Assembly (NCBI GenBank): GCA_028689585.1 | Contig: JAQVCW010000012.1 | Location: forward strand, 1-64,000 | Origin: Lachnospiraceae bacterium | Lineage (GTDB): Bacteria > Bacillota > Clostridia > Lachnospirales > Lachnospiraceae | DNA length: 64,000 nucleotides | Direction: 5' to 3' | Shown here: positions 27,212 through 34,761 of the stretch, piece after piece | How positions within the stretch are numbered: the stretch's first letter is position 1 | How the letters are laid out: every line of letters begins with the position of its first letter | The notes under the pieces: model-generated | What the model was told of the DNA's origin: nothing | The model's database searches: none | What the model saw: the letters and a program-made list of their open reading frames with translations, nothing else | Made by a program: the position numbers and the translations under genes

Positions 27212-27802
27212 TTATTCAGCAGCGGTCTCTGCCTCTGTCTCAGCTTCGGTGGTATCAGCAATACTCAGAGAATAGAGCATTTCGGAACCTACCTGTGTAA
27301 ATTCTTCGTCAGAAGTAGGGCCTGCAGTAACTGTGTACATATTTCCATCAGCATCAAGGAAAGCAATTCCCATTACTGCCTGATCCTCTATGGCGTAAGC
27401 AGCTACCTCAATATCATTGAAAACAGCAGTCTGAACACCAGGATAAGTAGCATCCAGTTCAGCGGCCAGTGTCTCAATATCATATTCTTCCGGCAGTGCA
27501 GTTGCGGTTACTGCCATATTCCAGCCGGAGTCATCAGCAGCCCCAGACTGGAATACAATTCCATTGGCAGCGTTTTCTTCGCTGACTTCCATTATATTCC
27601 AATCAGAGGGAATGTATAACTGGAAACCTGCTTCGAATGGAACCCATGTTCCCTCATAGCTGGCTGTTGTCTCGTCAAATTCTACTTCTGTAACTTCAGA
27701 AGAGTCAGTGGTCTCAGCTTCTGTCTCATCTGCCATGACTGCCATTGCGTTTCCGGCGATCATAGCGCCTGCCATTAATAATGCAACTAATTTCTTGTTC
27801 AT
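27212..27802 (-). CDS. Secreted protein of unknown function
   Basis: A 196-residue exported protein. A signal peptide of about 25 residues ends AVMA-DE. An acidic Glu/Thr linker (residues 26-45) is followed by a domain of about 130 residues that includes FQLYIPSDWNIMEVSEENAA, reminiscent of small secreted domains with a lipoprotein-like fold, and an acidic Glu/Thr/Ala tail. There is no lipobox or cell-wall anchor motif. AAGGAGG precedes the ATG. I do not recognise a named family beyond this. Confidence 0.8.
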   Translation of the reverse strand: MNKKLVALLMAGAMIAGNAMAVMADETEAETTDSSEVTEVEFDETTASYEGTWVPFEAGFQLYIPSDWNIMEVSEENAANGIVFQSGAADDSGWNMAVTATALPEEYDIETLAAELDATYPGVQTAVFNDIEVAAYAIEDQAVMGIAFLDADGNMYTVTAGPTSDEEFTQVGSEMLYSLSIADTTEAETEAETAAE

Positions 27803-27844
27803 GTGTTATCCTCCTTATTAATATGCTGCCATACCTGAATCTTG

Positions 27845-28110
27845 TTTGTTCTCGTATAGGAAAGTGCTCCTATACGAGAACAGCCTTCGGCATACGGATG
27901 CGCAGCTTCGCGCGCGAAACAAAAGCCGTGCTGCTAAAGAAACTGGCTCGCGAGGTGTGCGAAGCACACTTTTGTTCTCGTATAGGAAAGTGCTCCTATA
28001 CGAGAACAGCCTTCGGCATACGGATGCGCAGCTTCGCGCGCAGAACAAAAGCTGTGCTGCGAAAGAAACTGGCTCGCGAGGTATGCGAAGCACATTTTTG
28101 TTCTCCGAAT
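27845..28110. repeat. 126 bp tandem repeat, two full copies and a stub
   Basis: The unit starts TTTGTTCTCGTATAGG at 27845 and again at 27971, with a truncated third start at 28097. Each unit holds a perfect hairpin TTCTCGTATAGGA/TCCTATACGAGAA and a second G/C-rich palindromic part (GCCTTCGGC, GCAGCTTCGCGCGC). The two copies differ at only a few positions. Confidence 0.9.
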
Positions 28111-28251
28111 TGGCAGCTCCACAAGTATACGTTTTACAGTTTAACATTTTCATATAAAAAAATGTATGGGCCAAATGGTCATTTTTAAAAAAACCATTTT
28201 CTGCACAGTGACGATGAGGTGAAAATCCGTGTTATATTCCCGGCTCATTGG

Positions 28252-28440
28252 AGAACGCTGCCGTGTGGGCTGGGTATCTCACGGAAACGCGGACAGCACT
28301 CTGGTGAGCTAACCGTTAACTTCAACCTAAGACGCTCAGGAAAGCCTTCGCGTCTAAGTCTACGTAAACGGTGGATCTCACCGCCGTTAAAAGCGCCCGC
28401 TCATGGTTTTCTTTGAGATACCCAGCCCACACGGCGGCTG
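28252..28440. repeat. About 190 bp hairpin element
   Basis: The outer arms GCCGTGTGGGCTGGGTATCT and AGATACCCAGCCCACACGGC pair perfectly. The pairing continues inward through TGGTGAGCTAACCGTTAAC with GTAAACGGTGGATCTCACCG, and TAAGACGC with GCGTCTAA. It appears to fold as a single nested rod and has no coding potential. Confidence 0.8.
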
Positions 28441-28470
28441 TTTTTCAAATCAGCCGAGAATGGTGGCAAA

Positions 28471-28745
28471 TCAGTGTTACAGTTCAGCTTTGGAATGAGG
28501 ACGCTTTCCGGGCGGCTGGCCCAGGTATGCGGCAGGTGCTGTTTCGAAAGCCAAGAGCATCTAAGGCTTCCGCAAGGTGTTCCAAAAGCAGGAATTGGGA
28601 GCCATAACTCACCTTCGGTTCAAACAAATGACTCCCAATTCCTAAGGAACATCTTGTGGAACCCAAGATGCTTAGTCTTTCTGCAAATGCACCTGCAGCA
28701 TACCTGGGCCAGCCGCCCGGAAGCTGTGCGTCAAGTAAAAGGCTG
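28471..28745. repeat. About 260 bp hairpin element, long form
   Basis: The left arm CCGGGCGGCTGGCCCAGGTA pairs with TACCTGGGCCAGCCGCCCGG, and inward pairing continues (GCAGGTGC with GCACCTGC, AGGAATTGGGAG with CTCCCAATTCCT). The outermost 50 bp are nearly the same as those of 23497-23612, which looks like an internal deletion form of this element. Confidence 0.82.
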
Positions 28746-28778
28746 TAGCAAATCAGCAGAAAATTATTAAAGTATGGC

Positions 28779-28824
28779 TTGACAAGTTGGGAAAAAGATT
28801 ATATTATAAATAGAACATATGTTC
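28779..28824 (+). promoter_or_regulatory. Promoter with LexA-like (SOS) box
   Basis: TTGACA (28779-28784), 17 bp spacer, TATTAT (28802-28807), then the perfect palindrome GAACATATGTTC at 28813-28824, overlapping the expected start of transcription. This matches the Gram-positive LexA core GAACNNNNGTTC, so the radical SAM gene is probably part of the SOS regulon. Confidence 0.75.
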
Positions 28825-28845
28825 TATTTATGGAGGGGGCGGGAT

Positions 28846-30165
28846 ATGCATATTCAACAGGAGATGGATTTGTATCAAAAATTAAATATTCTCACGGATG
28901 CGGCGAAGTATGATGTGGCCTGCACCTCCAGTGGAGTAGACCGGAAGGGGGACGGCAGGCACATGGGGAATTGTCAGGCACCCGGTATCTGTCACAGCTT
29001 TTCTTCAGACGGACGCTGTATTTCCCTGCTGAAGATATTATTTACAAATGAGTGCATTTTTGACTGCAGATACTGTATTAACCGGTCTTCCAATGATGTG
29101 GTACGGACTTCTTTCACGCCGGAGGAGGTGTGTCAGTTGACGATGGAGTTTTACCGGAGGAATTTTATTGAGGGGCTTTTTCTGAGCTCCGGCATTCTGC
29201 ATAGCCCGAATTACACCATGGATTTGATTTATCAAACCCTTTATAAGCTGAGAAACGAATATCATTTTCGCGGATATATTCATGTGAAGGCGATTCCCGG
29301 TGCGGATCCGGTGCTGATTGAACAGACCGGTTTTCTGGCAGACCGCATGAGTGTCAATCTGGAGCTGCCTACGGCGGAAGGGCTGAAGAAGCTGGCACCC
29401 AATAAGACGCGGCAGAAGATTTTGATGCCGATGCGCCAGGTGCAGGCGAAGATGCAGGAGAATCAGTATGAGGTTGCTCTGTATCACCACGCACCGCAGT
29501 TTGTACCGGCGGGGCAGAGTACACAGATGATCATCGGTGCAACGCCGGAAAGCGATTACCAGATTATTTCCGTGGCAGAGTCTTTGTATCAGAAGTTTGA
29601 ACTGAAGCGGGTGTTTTATTCCGCCTTTGTTTCGGTGAATCAGGATGCTCTTCTGCCATCTCTGCCGGGTGGTCCGCCTCTGCTGCGGGAGCATCGGCTG
29701 TACCAGGCGGACTGGCTGATGCGGTTTTATGGATTTGCAGCCGGAGAGCTGCTGAATGAAAAGCGGCAGAACTTTAATATGCTCCTGGATCCGAAGTGCG
29801 ACTGGGCTCTGGGACATCTGGAACAGTTTCCGGTGGAGGTAAACAGAGCTGATCTGGGAGAACTGCTGCGGGTACCCGGGATTGGACCGAAATCCGCCCG
29901 GCGCATTGTACAGGCCCGGCGTTTTGGCGCCCTGGACTATGCCGCCCTGAAAAAGATGGGCGTGGTTTTGAAACGTGCACTGTATTTCATCACCTGCAGC
30001 GGGCGCATGATGTATCCGGTAAAGCTGGAAGAAGGATATATTCTGCGGAATTTACTGAATGTGAAGGAGAAGCTGCCATTCGAAGTACAGAATTACCAGC
30101 AGTTGTCTCTTTTTGAGGATATTGGCGCGGTGAAGATGCCGGGGCAGCTTACCATAAATGCATAG
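28846..30165 (+). CDS. Putative DNA modification/repair radical SAM protein
   Basis: A 439-residue radical SAM enzyme of the family linked to uracil-DNA glycosylase-type proteins (TIGR03916-like). The [4Fe-4S]/SAM cysteines are Cys70, Cys74 and Cys77 (ECIFDCRYC). A helix-hairpin-helix DNA-binding motif (LLRVPGIGPKSARRIVQARR) lies near residues 343-362. ATG 28846 follows GGAGGGGG; an upstream ATG (28819) lies inside the LexA-like box. The partner gene (DUF4130) follows after a 250 bp repeat spacer. The family's reaction is not established; the SOS-type control and helix-hairpin-helix point to DNA damage or base modification. Confidence 0.85.
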   Translation: MHIQQEMDLYQKLNILTDAAKYDVACTSSGVDRKGDGRHMGNCQAPGICHSFSSDGRCISLLKILFTNECIFDCRYCINRSSNDVVRTSFTPEEVCQLTMEFYRRNFIEGLFLSSGILHSPNYTMDLIYQTLYKLRNEYHFRGYIHVKAIPGADPVLIEQTGFLADRMSVNLELPTAEGLKKLAPNKTRQKILMPMRQVQAKMQENQYEVALYHHAPQFVPAGQSTQMIIGATPESDYQIISVAESLYQKFELKRVFYSAFVSVNQDALLPSLPGGPPLLREHRLYQADWLMRFYGFAAGELLNEKRQNFNMLLDPKCDWALGHLEQFPVEVNRADLGELLRVPGIGPKSARRIVQARRFGALDYAALKKMGVVLKRALYFITCSGRMMYPVKLEEGYILRNLLNVKEKLPFEVQNYQQLSLFEDIGAVKMPGQLTINA

Positions 30166-30182
30166 TGCTCTGCGCAATTATG

Positions 30183-30392
30183 TCAGCCCTTTGCCGAAGG
30201 CAAATTTGGAATGGGCTGATGTTCAACCTGTGTTAAGTTTTCGAAGAAAACTTGACATGCAGCTTCAGCCCTTTGCCGAAGGCAAATTTAGAATGGGCTG
30301 ATGTTCAACTTGTGTTAAGTTTTCTGTGAAAATTTAACATGCAGCGTCAGCCCTTTGCCGAAGGCAAATTCAGGATGGGCTGATGTTCAACC
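30183..30392 (+). repeat. Tandem array of composite hairpin repeats, 82 bp period
   Basis: Copies start at 30183, 30265 and 30347. Each full unit contains hairpin A (TCAGCCCTTTGCC/GGCAAA...GGGCTGA, then TGTTCAA) and hairpin B (GTTAAGTTTTC/GAAAACTTGAC). The third copy has only A. It fills the spacer between the radical SAM gene and its partner. Confidence 0.92.
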
Positions 30393-30417
30393 TGAGAAAG
30401 AAAGGGGAGAAACCAGT

Positions 30418-31203
30418 ATGGATAACAGAACCATATTTTTCTGTGAGGATTCCATAGATGGAATCTTTACCGCGGTCTATGATGCCTGGGCCAGCCGATT
30501 GGGGCTTGGCAATGTGACGGTAGAAGTTCGGGGAAATCAGACGCTGCAGTTGTTTGCAGAGTACCGCCAGGTGGAGACGGATCACGAAAAGGCGGCGAAG
30601 GTGGCAGCGACGATCCAAAAAAGGCTTGGTCTGGAAGATTATCAGGTTCTTTATCAGGCAGCTCTTTCAAAGGAGGCGGACAAAGGTGAGGCAGTTTTTC
30701 GGACACTGGTTCTGGGACTGGCTGAAGTGAAAAAGAAAAATATTACACGCAATCTTGGAAATCCGGCAGTGATGAGAGCATTTGAATTGTCCAGAACAGT
30801 AGGATTTGAAGCCCATCGTTATCAGATGTTTGTGCGGTTTCGCGAACTGGAGAACGGAGTGCTGTTTTCTGAGATCGCTGCGGAGAATCAGGTGCTCCCC
30901 ATGATTGGAGAACATTTTTCGGACCGCTTCCCGATGGAGAATTTTATGATTTATGACAGACAGCATCGTGACTGTCTGGTGCATCCGGGAGGGAAGGCAT
31001 GGGTTATTCTGCAGGATATGGATCTGGAGGAAACGATGATACGGAATTATTCAAAAGAGGAAGAAAAGTTCGCAGCGCTGTGGAAGGGATTTGTGTCCAG
31101 CATAGCGATTGAAGAACGTGCAAACCCCAGATGCCAGATGAATTTTATGCCAAAAAAGTACTGGAAATATATGACGGAGCATGATAAAAGAATTTCTGTA
31201 TAA
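30418..31203 (+). CDS. Probable DNA metabolism protein (TIGR03915/DUF4130 family)
   Basis: A 261-residue soluble protein of the family encoded next to, or fused with partners of, the radical SAM protein above; in other bacteria a similar domain is fused to a uracil-DNA glycosylase. Visible features are the N-terminal IFFCEDSIDGIFTAVYDAW, RYQMFVRFRELENG near residue 140, HFSDRFPMENFMIYD near 175, and a C-terminal PRCQMNFMPKKYWKYMTE. ATG 30418 follows AAAGGGGAG. No glycosylase domain is fused here. It is probably cotranscribed with the SOS-controlled radical SAM gene. The biochemical role is unknown. Confidence 0.82.
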   Translation: MDNRTIFFCEDSIDGIFTAVYDAWASRLGLGNVTVEVRGNQTLQLFAEYRQVETDHEKAAKVAATIQKRLGLEDYQVLYQAALSKEADKGEAVFRTLVLGLAEVKKKNITRNLGNPAVMRAFELSRTVGFEAHRYQMFVRFRELENGVLFSEIAAENQVLPMIGEHFSDRFPMENFMIYDRQHRDCLVHPGGKAWVILQDMDLEETMIRNYSKEEEKFAALWKGFVSSIAIEERANPRCQMNFMPKKYWKYMTEHDKRISV

Positions 31204-31377
31204 CAAGTGAGAATTTTATTTTAAAAACCAAAAGAGAACGATAACTTGAAGCAAGTTTGAATCTGGAAAGATGGGAAAAAATGTTATTTTGACGAAGAAA
31301 GCCTTTTTTAATGAAAAAATGCCGACATTTTATTCAGTAAACCGGATTCTATGTGATCTCGCTAAGAAATAAAAAAG

Positions 31378-31406
31378 TTGACAAATAAAATAAAAAATGT
31401 CATAAT
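31378..31406 (+). promoter_or_regulatory. Promoter of the HPr-like gene
   Basis: TTGACA (31378-31383) and CATAAT (31401-31406) with a 17 bp spacer. The rest of the 31204-31492 spacer shows nothing I recognise. Confidence 0.75.
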
Positions 31407-31492
31407 GCGGAAAACATAAGAAAACTCAATGTTTAAAGCAATACGGGAATGATATCACATAGTACCCTGTAACACGAATGGAGGTATGGATA

Positions 31493-31720
31493 ATGTCAGA
31501 AAAGAAGATTAAACTTTCCGAGTTCAATGAAGTAAGAGACTTTGTACGTGCTGCTGAGAAATGTGATTATGATGTAGATGTTTTTTATAATCGGGTTATA
31601 ATCGATGCGAAATCCCTGATGGGTGTACTGAGTCTGGATTTGACAAGAGAGCTGACGGTAAAATTCAGTGAAGAAGATATGAATTTTGCCAATGTGCTGG
31701 ACAAATACGCAATATCATAA
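31493..31720 (+). CDS. HPr-like protein lacking the phosphorylatable histidine
   Basis: A 75-residue protein with the HPr (PTS phosphocarrier) fold pattern, notably VIIDAKSLMGVLSLDLTREL around residues 41-60, equal to the Ser46 region of HPr. The N-terminal active-site histidine motif of HPr is absent; the equivalent region reads FNEVRDFVRAAEKC. It could be a regulatory HPr-like protein (as Crh lacks His15 in Bacillus). ATG 31493 follows GGAGG (31480-31484). It has its own promoter and no PTS genes nearby. Confidence 0.75.
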   Translation: MSEKKIKLSEFNEVRDFVRAAEKCDYDVDVFYNRVIIDAKSLMGVLSLDLTRELTVKFSEEDMNFANVLDKYAIS

Positions 31721-31777
31721 AAACTGATTCGATCAGGCGATGAAAGCGGCACAGAGAATTGGGAGGTGCCCTGACAA

Positions 31778-31825
31778 ATGAAAAAGAGAATGACACAAAA
31801 GACTGTTTCTAAAAGCGGCAGATAA
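31778..31825 (+). CDS. Possible 15-residue leader peptide before the helicase gene
   Basis: ATG 31778 follows GGGAGG (31761-31766) and reads MKKRMTQKTVSKSGR then TAA. Its end overlaps a hairpin (31800-31847). It could belong to an attenuator or be chance. Confidence 0.25.
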   Translation: MKKRMTQKTVSKSGR

Positions 31826-31860
31826 TATGCCGCACAGGGAGCAGTCTTTGTCGTTTTCAA
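31800..31860 (+). terminator. Terminator-like hairpin after the HPr-like gene
   Basis: AGACTG/CAGTCT outer stem and GCGGCA/TGCCGC inner stem, followed by TTTGTCGTTTTC. The remaining spacer to 32138 holds one more small hairpin (GCCCGAT/ATCGGGC, 32061-32083) and no recognisable gene. Confidence 0.5.
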
Positions 31861-32138
31861 AGCCTTTCAGATCAAGATAAGGTTTCCTGCCGGGATTGCG
31901 GAGGCAGGCAGAGAATGACAGACCTCCCGGCGAAAAATAGAGGCGTTCCTGAATATTTTGGGTAGACGTAAAGAGAAGAAACGTTTACAATTACTATGAT
32001 ACTATCTGACCGGAAAAACGGCCGGAATAGGTTCAGCTTACGCAGTTAAGCGTACGAATGGCCCGATTGGATACATATCGGGCTGAGTGCATAAGGTTAA
32101 TAGATTAGCTAAATTACAAACAGTCAGGAAAAAAGAGC

Positions 32139-34601
32139 ATGGTTAGTCAGGCGGAGAGAAGTGGAACGGAAGAAGTAATAACAGAAGAAATAATAAAAGA
32201 AGAAATAATAAAAGAAGAAATAATAACAGAAGAGGCGGACTTGACACCGCTTCCGACAGTGCGGATTTCAGTGCGTAATCTGGTAGAGTTTATATTGCGT
32301 TCCGGAGATATTGATAATCGAAGAGGGACGATGGCGGATAAAGATGCCATGCAGATGGGAAGCCGGGTTCACCGAAAGATTCAGGGGAAAATGGGTTCAG
32401 CCTATCAGGCGGAGGTGAGCTTAAGCGAGAGCTTCGACTGCGGAGATTTTGTCATTAAGGTAGAAGGCAGGGCAGATGGAATTATTCAGGAGGACAGGTA
32501 TCCGGTGATTGACGAGATCAAAGGCATCTTTCGGAGTCTGGATTCTCTGGAAGAGCCGATTATGGTGCACCTTGCCCAGGCCAAATGCTATGCCTATATC
32601 TACTCTCTTCAAAAGGGTCTGAGCCAGATCGGTGTTCAGATGACTTACTGCAATCTGGAAACGGAGGAAATAAGGCGCTTTCGGGAGACCTGTGTATTCG
32701 AAGAGCTGGAGCAGTGGTTTTTAAATATTCTGGAGGAATATAAAAAATGGGCCCGCTGGCAGATGGAGTGGAAAAAGCTTCGTCAGGATTCTATTCATCA
32801 GATCAAGTTTCCATTTGGCTATCGGGAAGGGCAGAAAGATCTGGCTGCAGCGGTATATCGGACGATAGCCAGGAAAAAACAGTTGTTTATTCAGGCACCC
32901 ACGGGAGCGGGCAAGACCATATCTGCCATATTTCCGGCAGTGAAAGCGGTAGGAGAGGGGCTTGGGGATAAGATTTTTTATTTGACGGCCAAGACAATTG
33001 CCAGGACTGTGGCAGAAGAAGCGTTTTCTATTTTGAAGCAGCAGGGACTTTTATATAAGGTAGTCACGATCACGGCAAAAGAAAAAATCTGCAGATGTGA
33101 GGAACCGGAGTGCAATCCGGAGGCCTGTCCTTACGCGAAAGGTCATTACGACAGGGTGAACGATGCGGTCTTTGAGATGATAAGCACTGCCCGGGACTTT
33201 GACCGTCAGGCTCTGGAAGAGCAGGCGGAGAAATGGCAGGTATGTCCCTTTGAACTGTCTCTGGATGTGTCTCTCTGGGTGGATGCGGTTATCTGTGATT
33301 ATAATTATGTGTTTGATCCGAGGGCGCATTTGAAGCGCTTCTTCGCGGAAGGAGTCAAGGGCGATTATCTGTTTCTGATTGATGAGGCGCATAACCTGGT
33401 GGAGAGAGGCAGGGATATGTTCAGTGCAGAACTGTATAAGGAAGATTTTCTGGCACTGAAGAAGGAGGTAAAGGAGCAGGGAAAACGTTTGGTGCGGGGG
33501 CTGGATCAGTGCAACAAGTATCTCCTGAGTCTGAAGCGGGAGTGTGCTGATTATGAAGTGCTTGAAAACGTTGGGATGTTTCCGGTATTTTTAATGAATC
33601 TGTGCGGAGCCATGGAAAAATTTCTGGAAGATTCCAGGAATCAGGAACTGAATCAGAAGGTTATGGATCTGTATTTTCCGATGCGCAGCTTTCTGGATAC
33701 CTGTGACCGCCTGGATGAGCACTATGTGGTGTATTCGGAGCTGGAGCCGGACGGCAGGTTCAAGCTGAAGCTTTACTGTGTGGATCCGTCTGCTCTGATA
33801 CAGGAGTGCCTGGACAAGGGAAACAGCACCATTTTCTTTTCCGCCACTCTGCTTCCGCTGGATTATTACAAAAGCCTGCTCAGTACGAAAAAAGATGATT
33901 ATGCAGTCTATGCCAGCTCCAGCTTTGATGAACACAATAAGCGTGTACTGATCGGGATGGATACCAGCAGCCGCTATACGGACCGGAATCGAAAGCAGTA
34001 TGAAAAGATGGCGGAATATATCCGAAAAGCGGTTTCTACAAAGAAGGGAAATTATCTGATTTTTTTCTCTTCCTATAAAATGATGGCGGATGTGGCAGAA
34101 TGCTTTGAAAATATTCTGCCGGATCAGACAGAACTTGTACTGCAGAAAAGCGGGATGAATGAAGTGCAGCGGGAAGAGTTTCTGGAACAGTTTTCAGAAG
34201 GGCGGGACGAAAGTCTGATCGGATTTTGTGTGATGGGCGGTATTTTTGGAGAAGGGATCGATCTGAAAAAAGACCGTCTGATCGGTGCAGTGATCATCGG
34301 GACCGGCCTGCCTCAGGTCTGCAATGAACGGGAGATCCTGAAAAATTATTACAGCAGCCAGAACAGAGATGGCTTCCGCTACGCTTATCTCTGTCCGGGA
34401 ATGAACAAGGTCCTGCAGGCGGCGGGACGTGTGATTCGTACCGAAGAAGATCAGGGCATGATACTTCTTTTGGATGAACGGTTTGGAAAATATCAATACC
34501 GCTCCATGTTCCCCAGAGAATGGGCGGACTATGATACCTGCACCCTATATAATATAGAAGAAAAACTCCAAAAATTTTGGGGAAACGTCCAAGAAAAGTA
34601 G
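32139..34601 (+). CDS. DinG/XPD-type ATP-dependent helicase with N-terminal PD-(D/E)XK nuclease-like domain
   Basis: An 820-residue superfamily 2 helicase. Residues 10-26 are a Glu/Ile repeat (EEIIK units). Residues 45-200 form a RecB/Cas4-like nuclease domain with VIDEIKG near 122-128 as the D-EXK core. Helicase motif I is QAPTGAGKT near 251 and motif II is LIDEAHN near 411. Between them, near residues 317-331, lie cysteines (CRCEEPECNPEAC) that could bind an Fe-S cluster as in XPD/DinG. The C-terminal helicase motifs include AAGRVIRTEEDQG near 765. Probably a repair helicase-nuclease. No LexA-like box was found upstream. Confidence 0.85.
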   Translation: MVSQAERSGTEEVITEEIIKEEIIKEEIITEEADLTPLPTVRISVRNLVEFILRSGDIDNRRGTMADKDAMQMGSRVHRKIQGKMGSAYQAEVSLSESFDCGDFVIKVEGRADGIIQEDRYPVIDEIKGIFRSLDSLEEPIMVHLAQAKCYAYIYSLQKGLSQIGVQMTYCNLETEEIRRFRETCVFEELEQWFLNILEEYKKWARWQMEWKKLRQDSIHQIKFPFGYREGQKDLAAAVYRTIARKKQLFIQAPTGAGKTISAIFPAVKAVGEGLGDKIFYLTAKTIARTVAEEAFSILKQQGLLYKVVTITAKEKICRCEEPECNPEACPYAKGHYDRVNDAVFEMISTARDFDRQALEEQAEKWQVCPFELSLDVSLWVDAVICDYNYVFDPRAHLKRFFAEGVKGDYLFLIDEAHNLVERGRDMFSAELYKEDFLALKKEVKEQGKRLVRGLDQCNKYLLSLKRECADYEVLENVGMFPVFLMNLCGAMEKFLEDSRNQELNQKVMDLYFPMRSFLDTCDRLDEHYVVYSELEPDGRFKLKLYCVDPSALIQECLDKGNSTIFFSATLLPLDYYKSLLSTKKDDYAVYASSSFDEHNKRVLIGMDTSSRYTDRNRKQYEKMAEYIRKAVSTKKGNYLIFFSSYKMMADVAECFENILPDQTELVLQKSGMNEVQREEFLEQFSEGRDESLIGFCVMGGIFGEGIDLKKDRLIGAVIIGTGLPQVCNEREILKNYYSSQNRDGFRYAYLCPGMNKVLQAAGRVIRTEEDQGMILLLDERFGKYQYRSMFPREWADYDTCTLYNIEEKLQKFWGNVQEK

Positions 34602-34761
34602 ACTTTTTCTGTTCAAAAGCCTATTCTTATGGTATAACATAATCTATGAGAAGCAGCCAGACTTTTTTGGAGCAGCCTCGCAGCGGGACTGCAGTGGCGT
34701 TCTAAAATTTTACAATTGCTTGGAAACCAGGGGATATCAGTTTTTGATAAGGAGAGTACAG

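Noticed and set aside
27845-28110. CRISPR array or insertion sequence
   Set aside because: The 126 bp units are identical throughout with no spacers, and there is no transposase frame or clear terminal inverted repeat with target duplication.
28219-28770. Small frames of 60-98 residues in the repeat island on both strands
   Set aside because: They arise from the self-complementary hairpins; they lack ribosome binding sites and have low-complexity, frame-symmetric composition.
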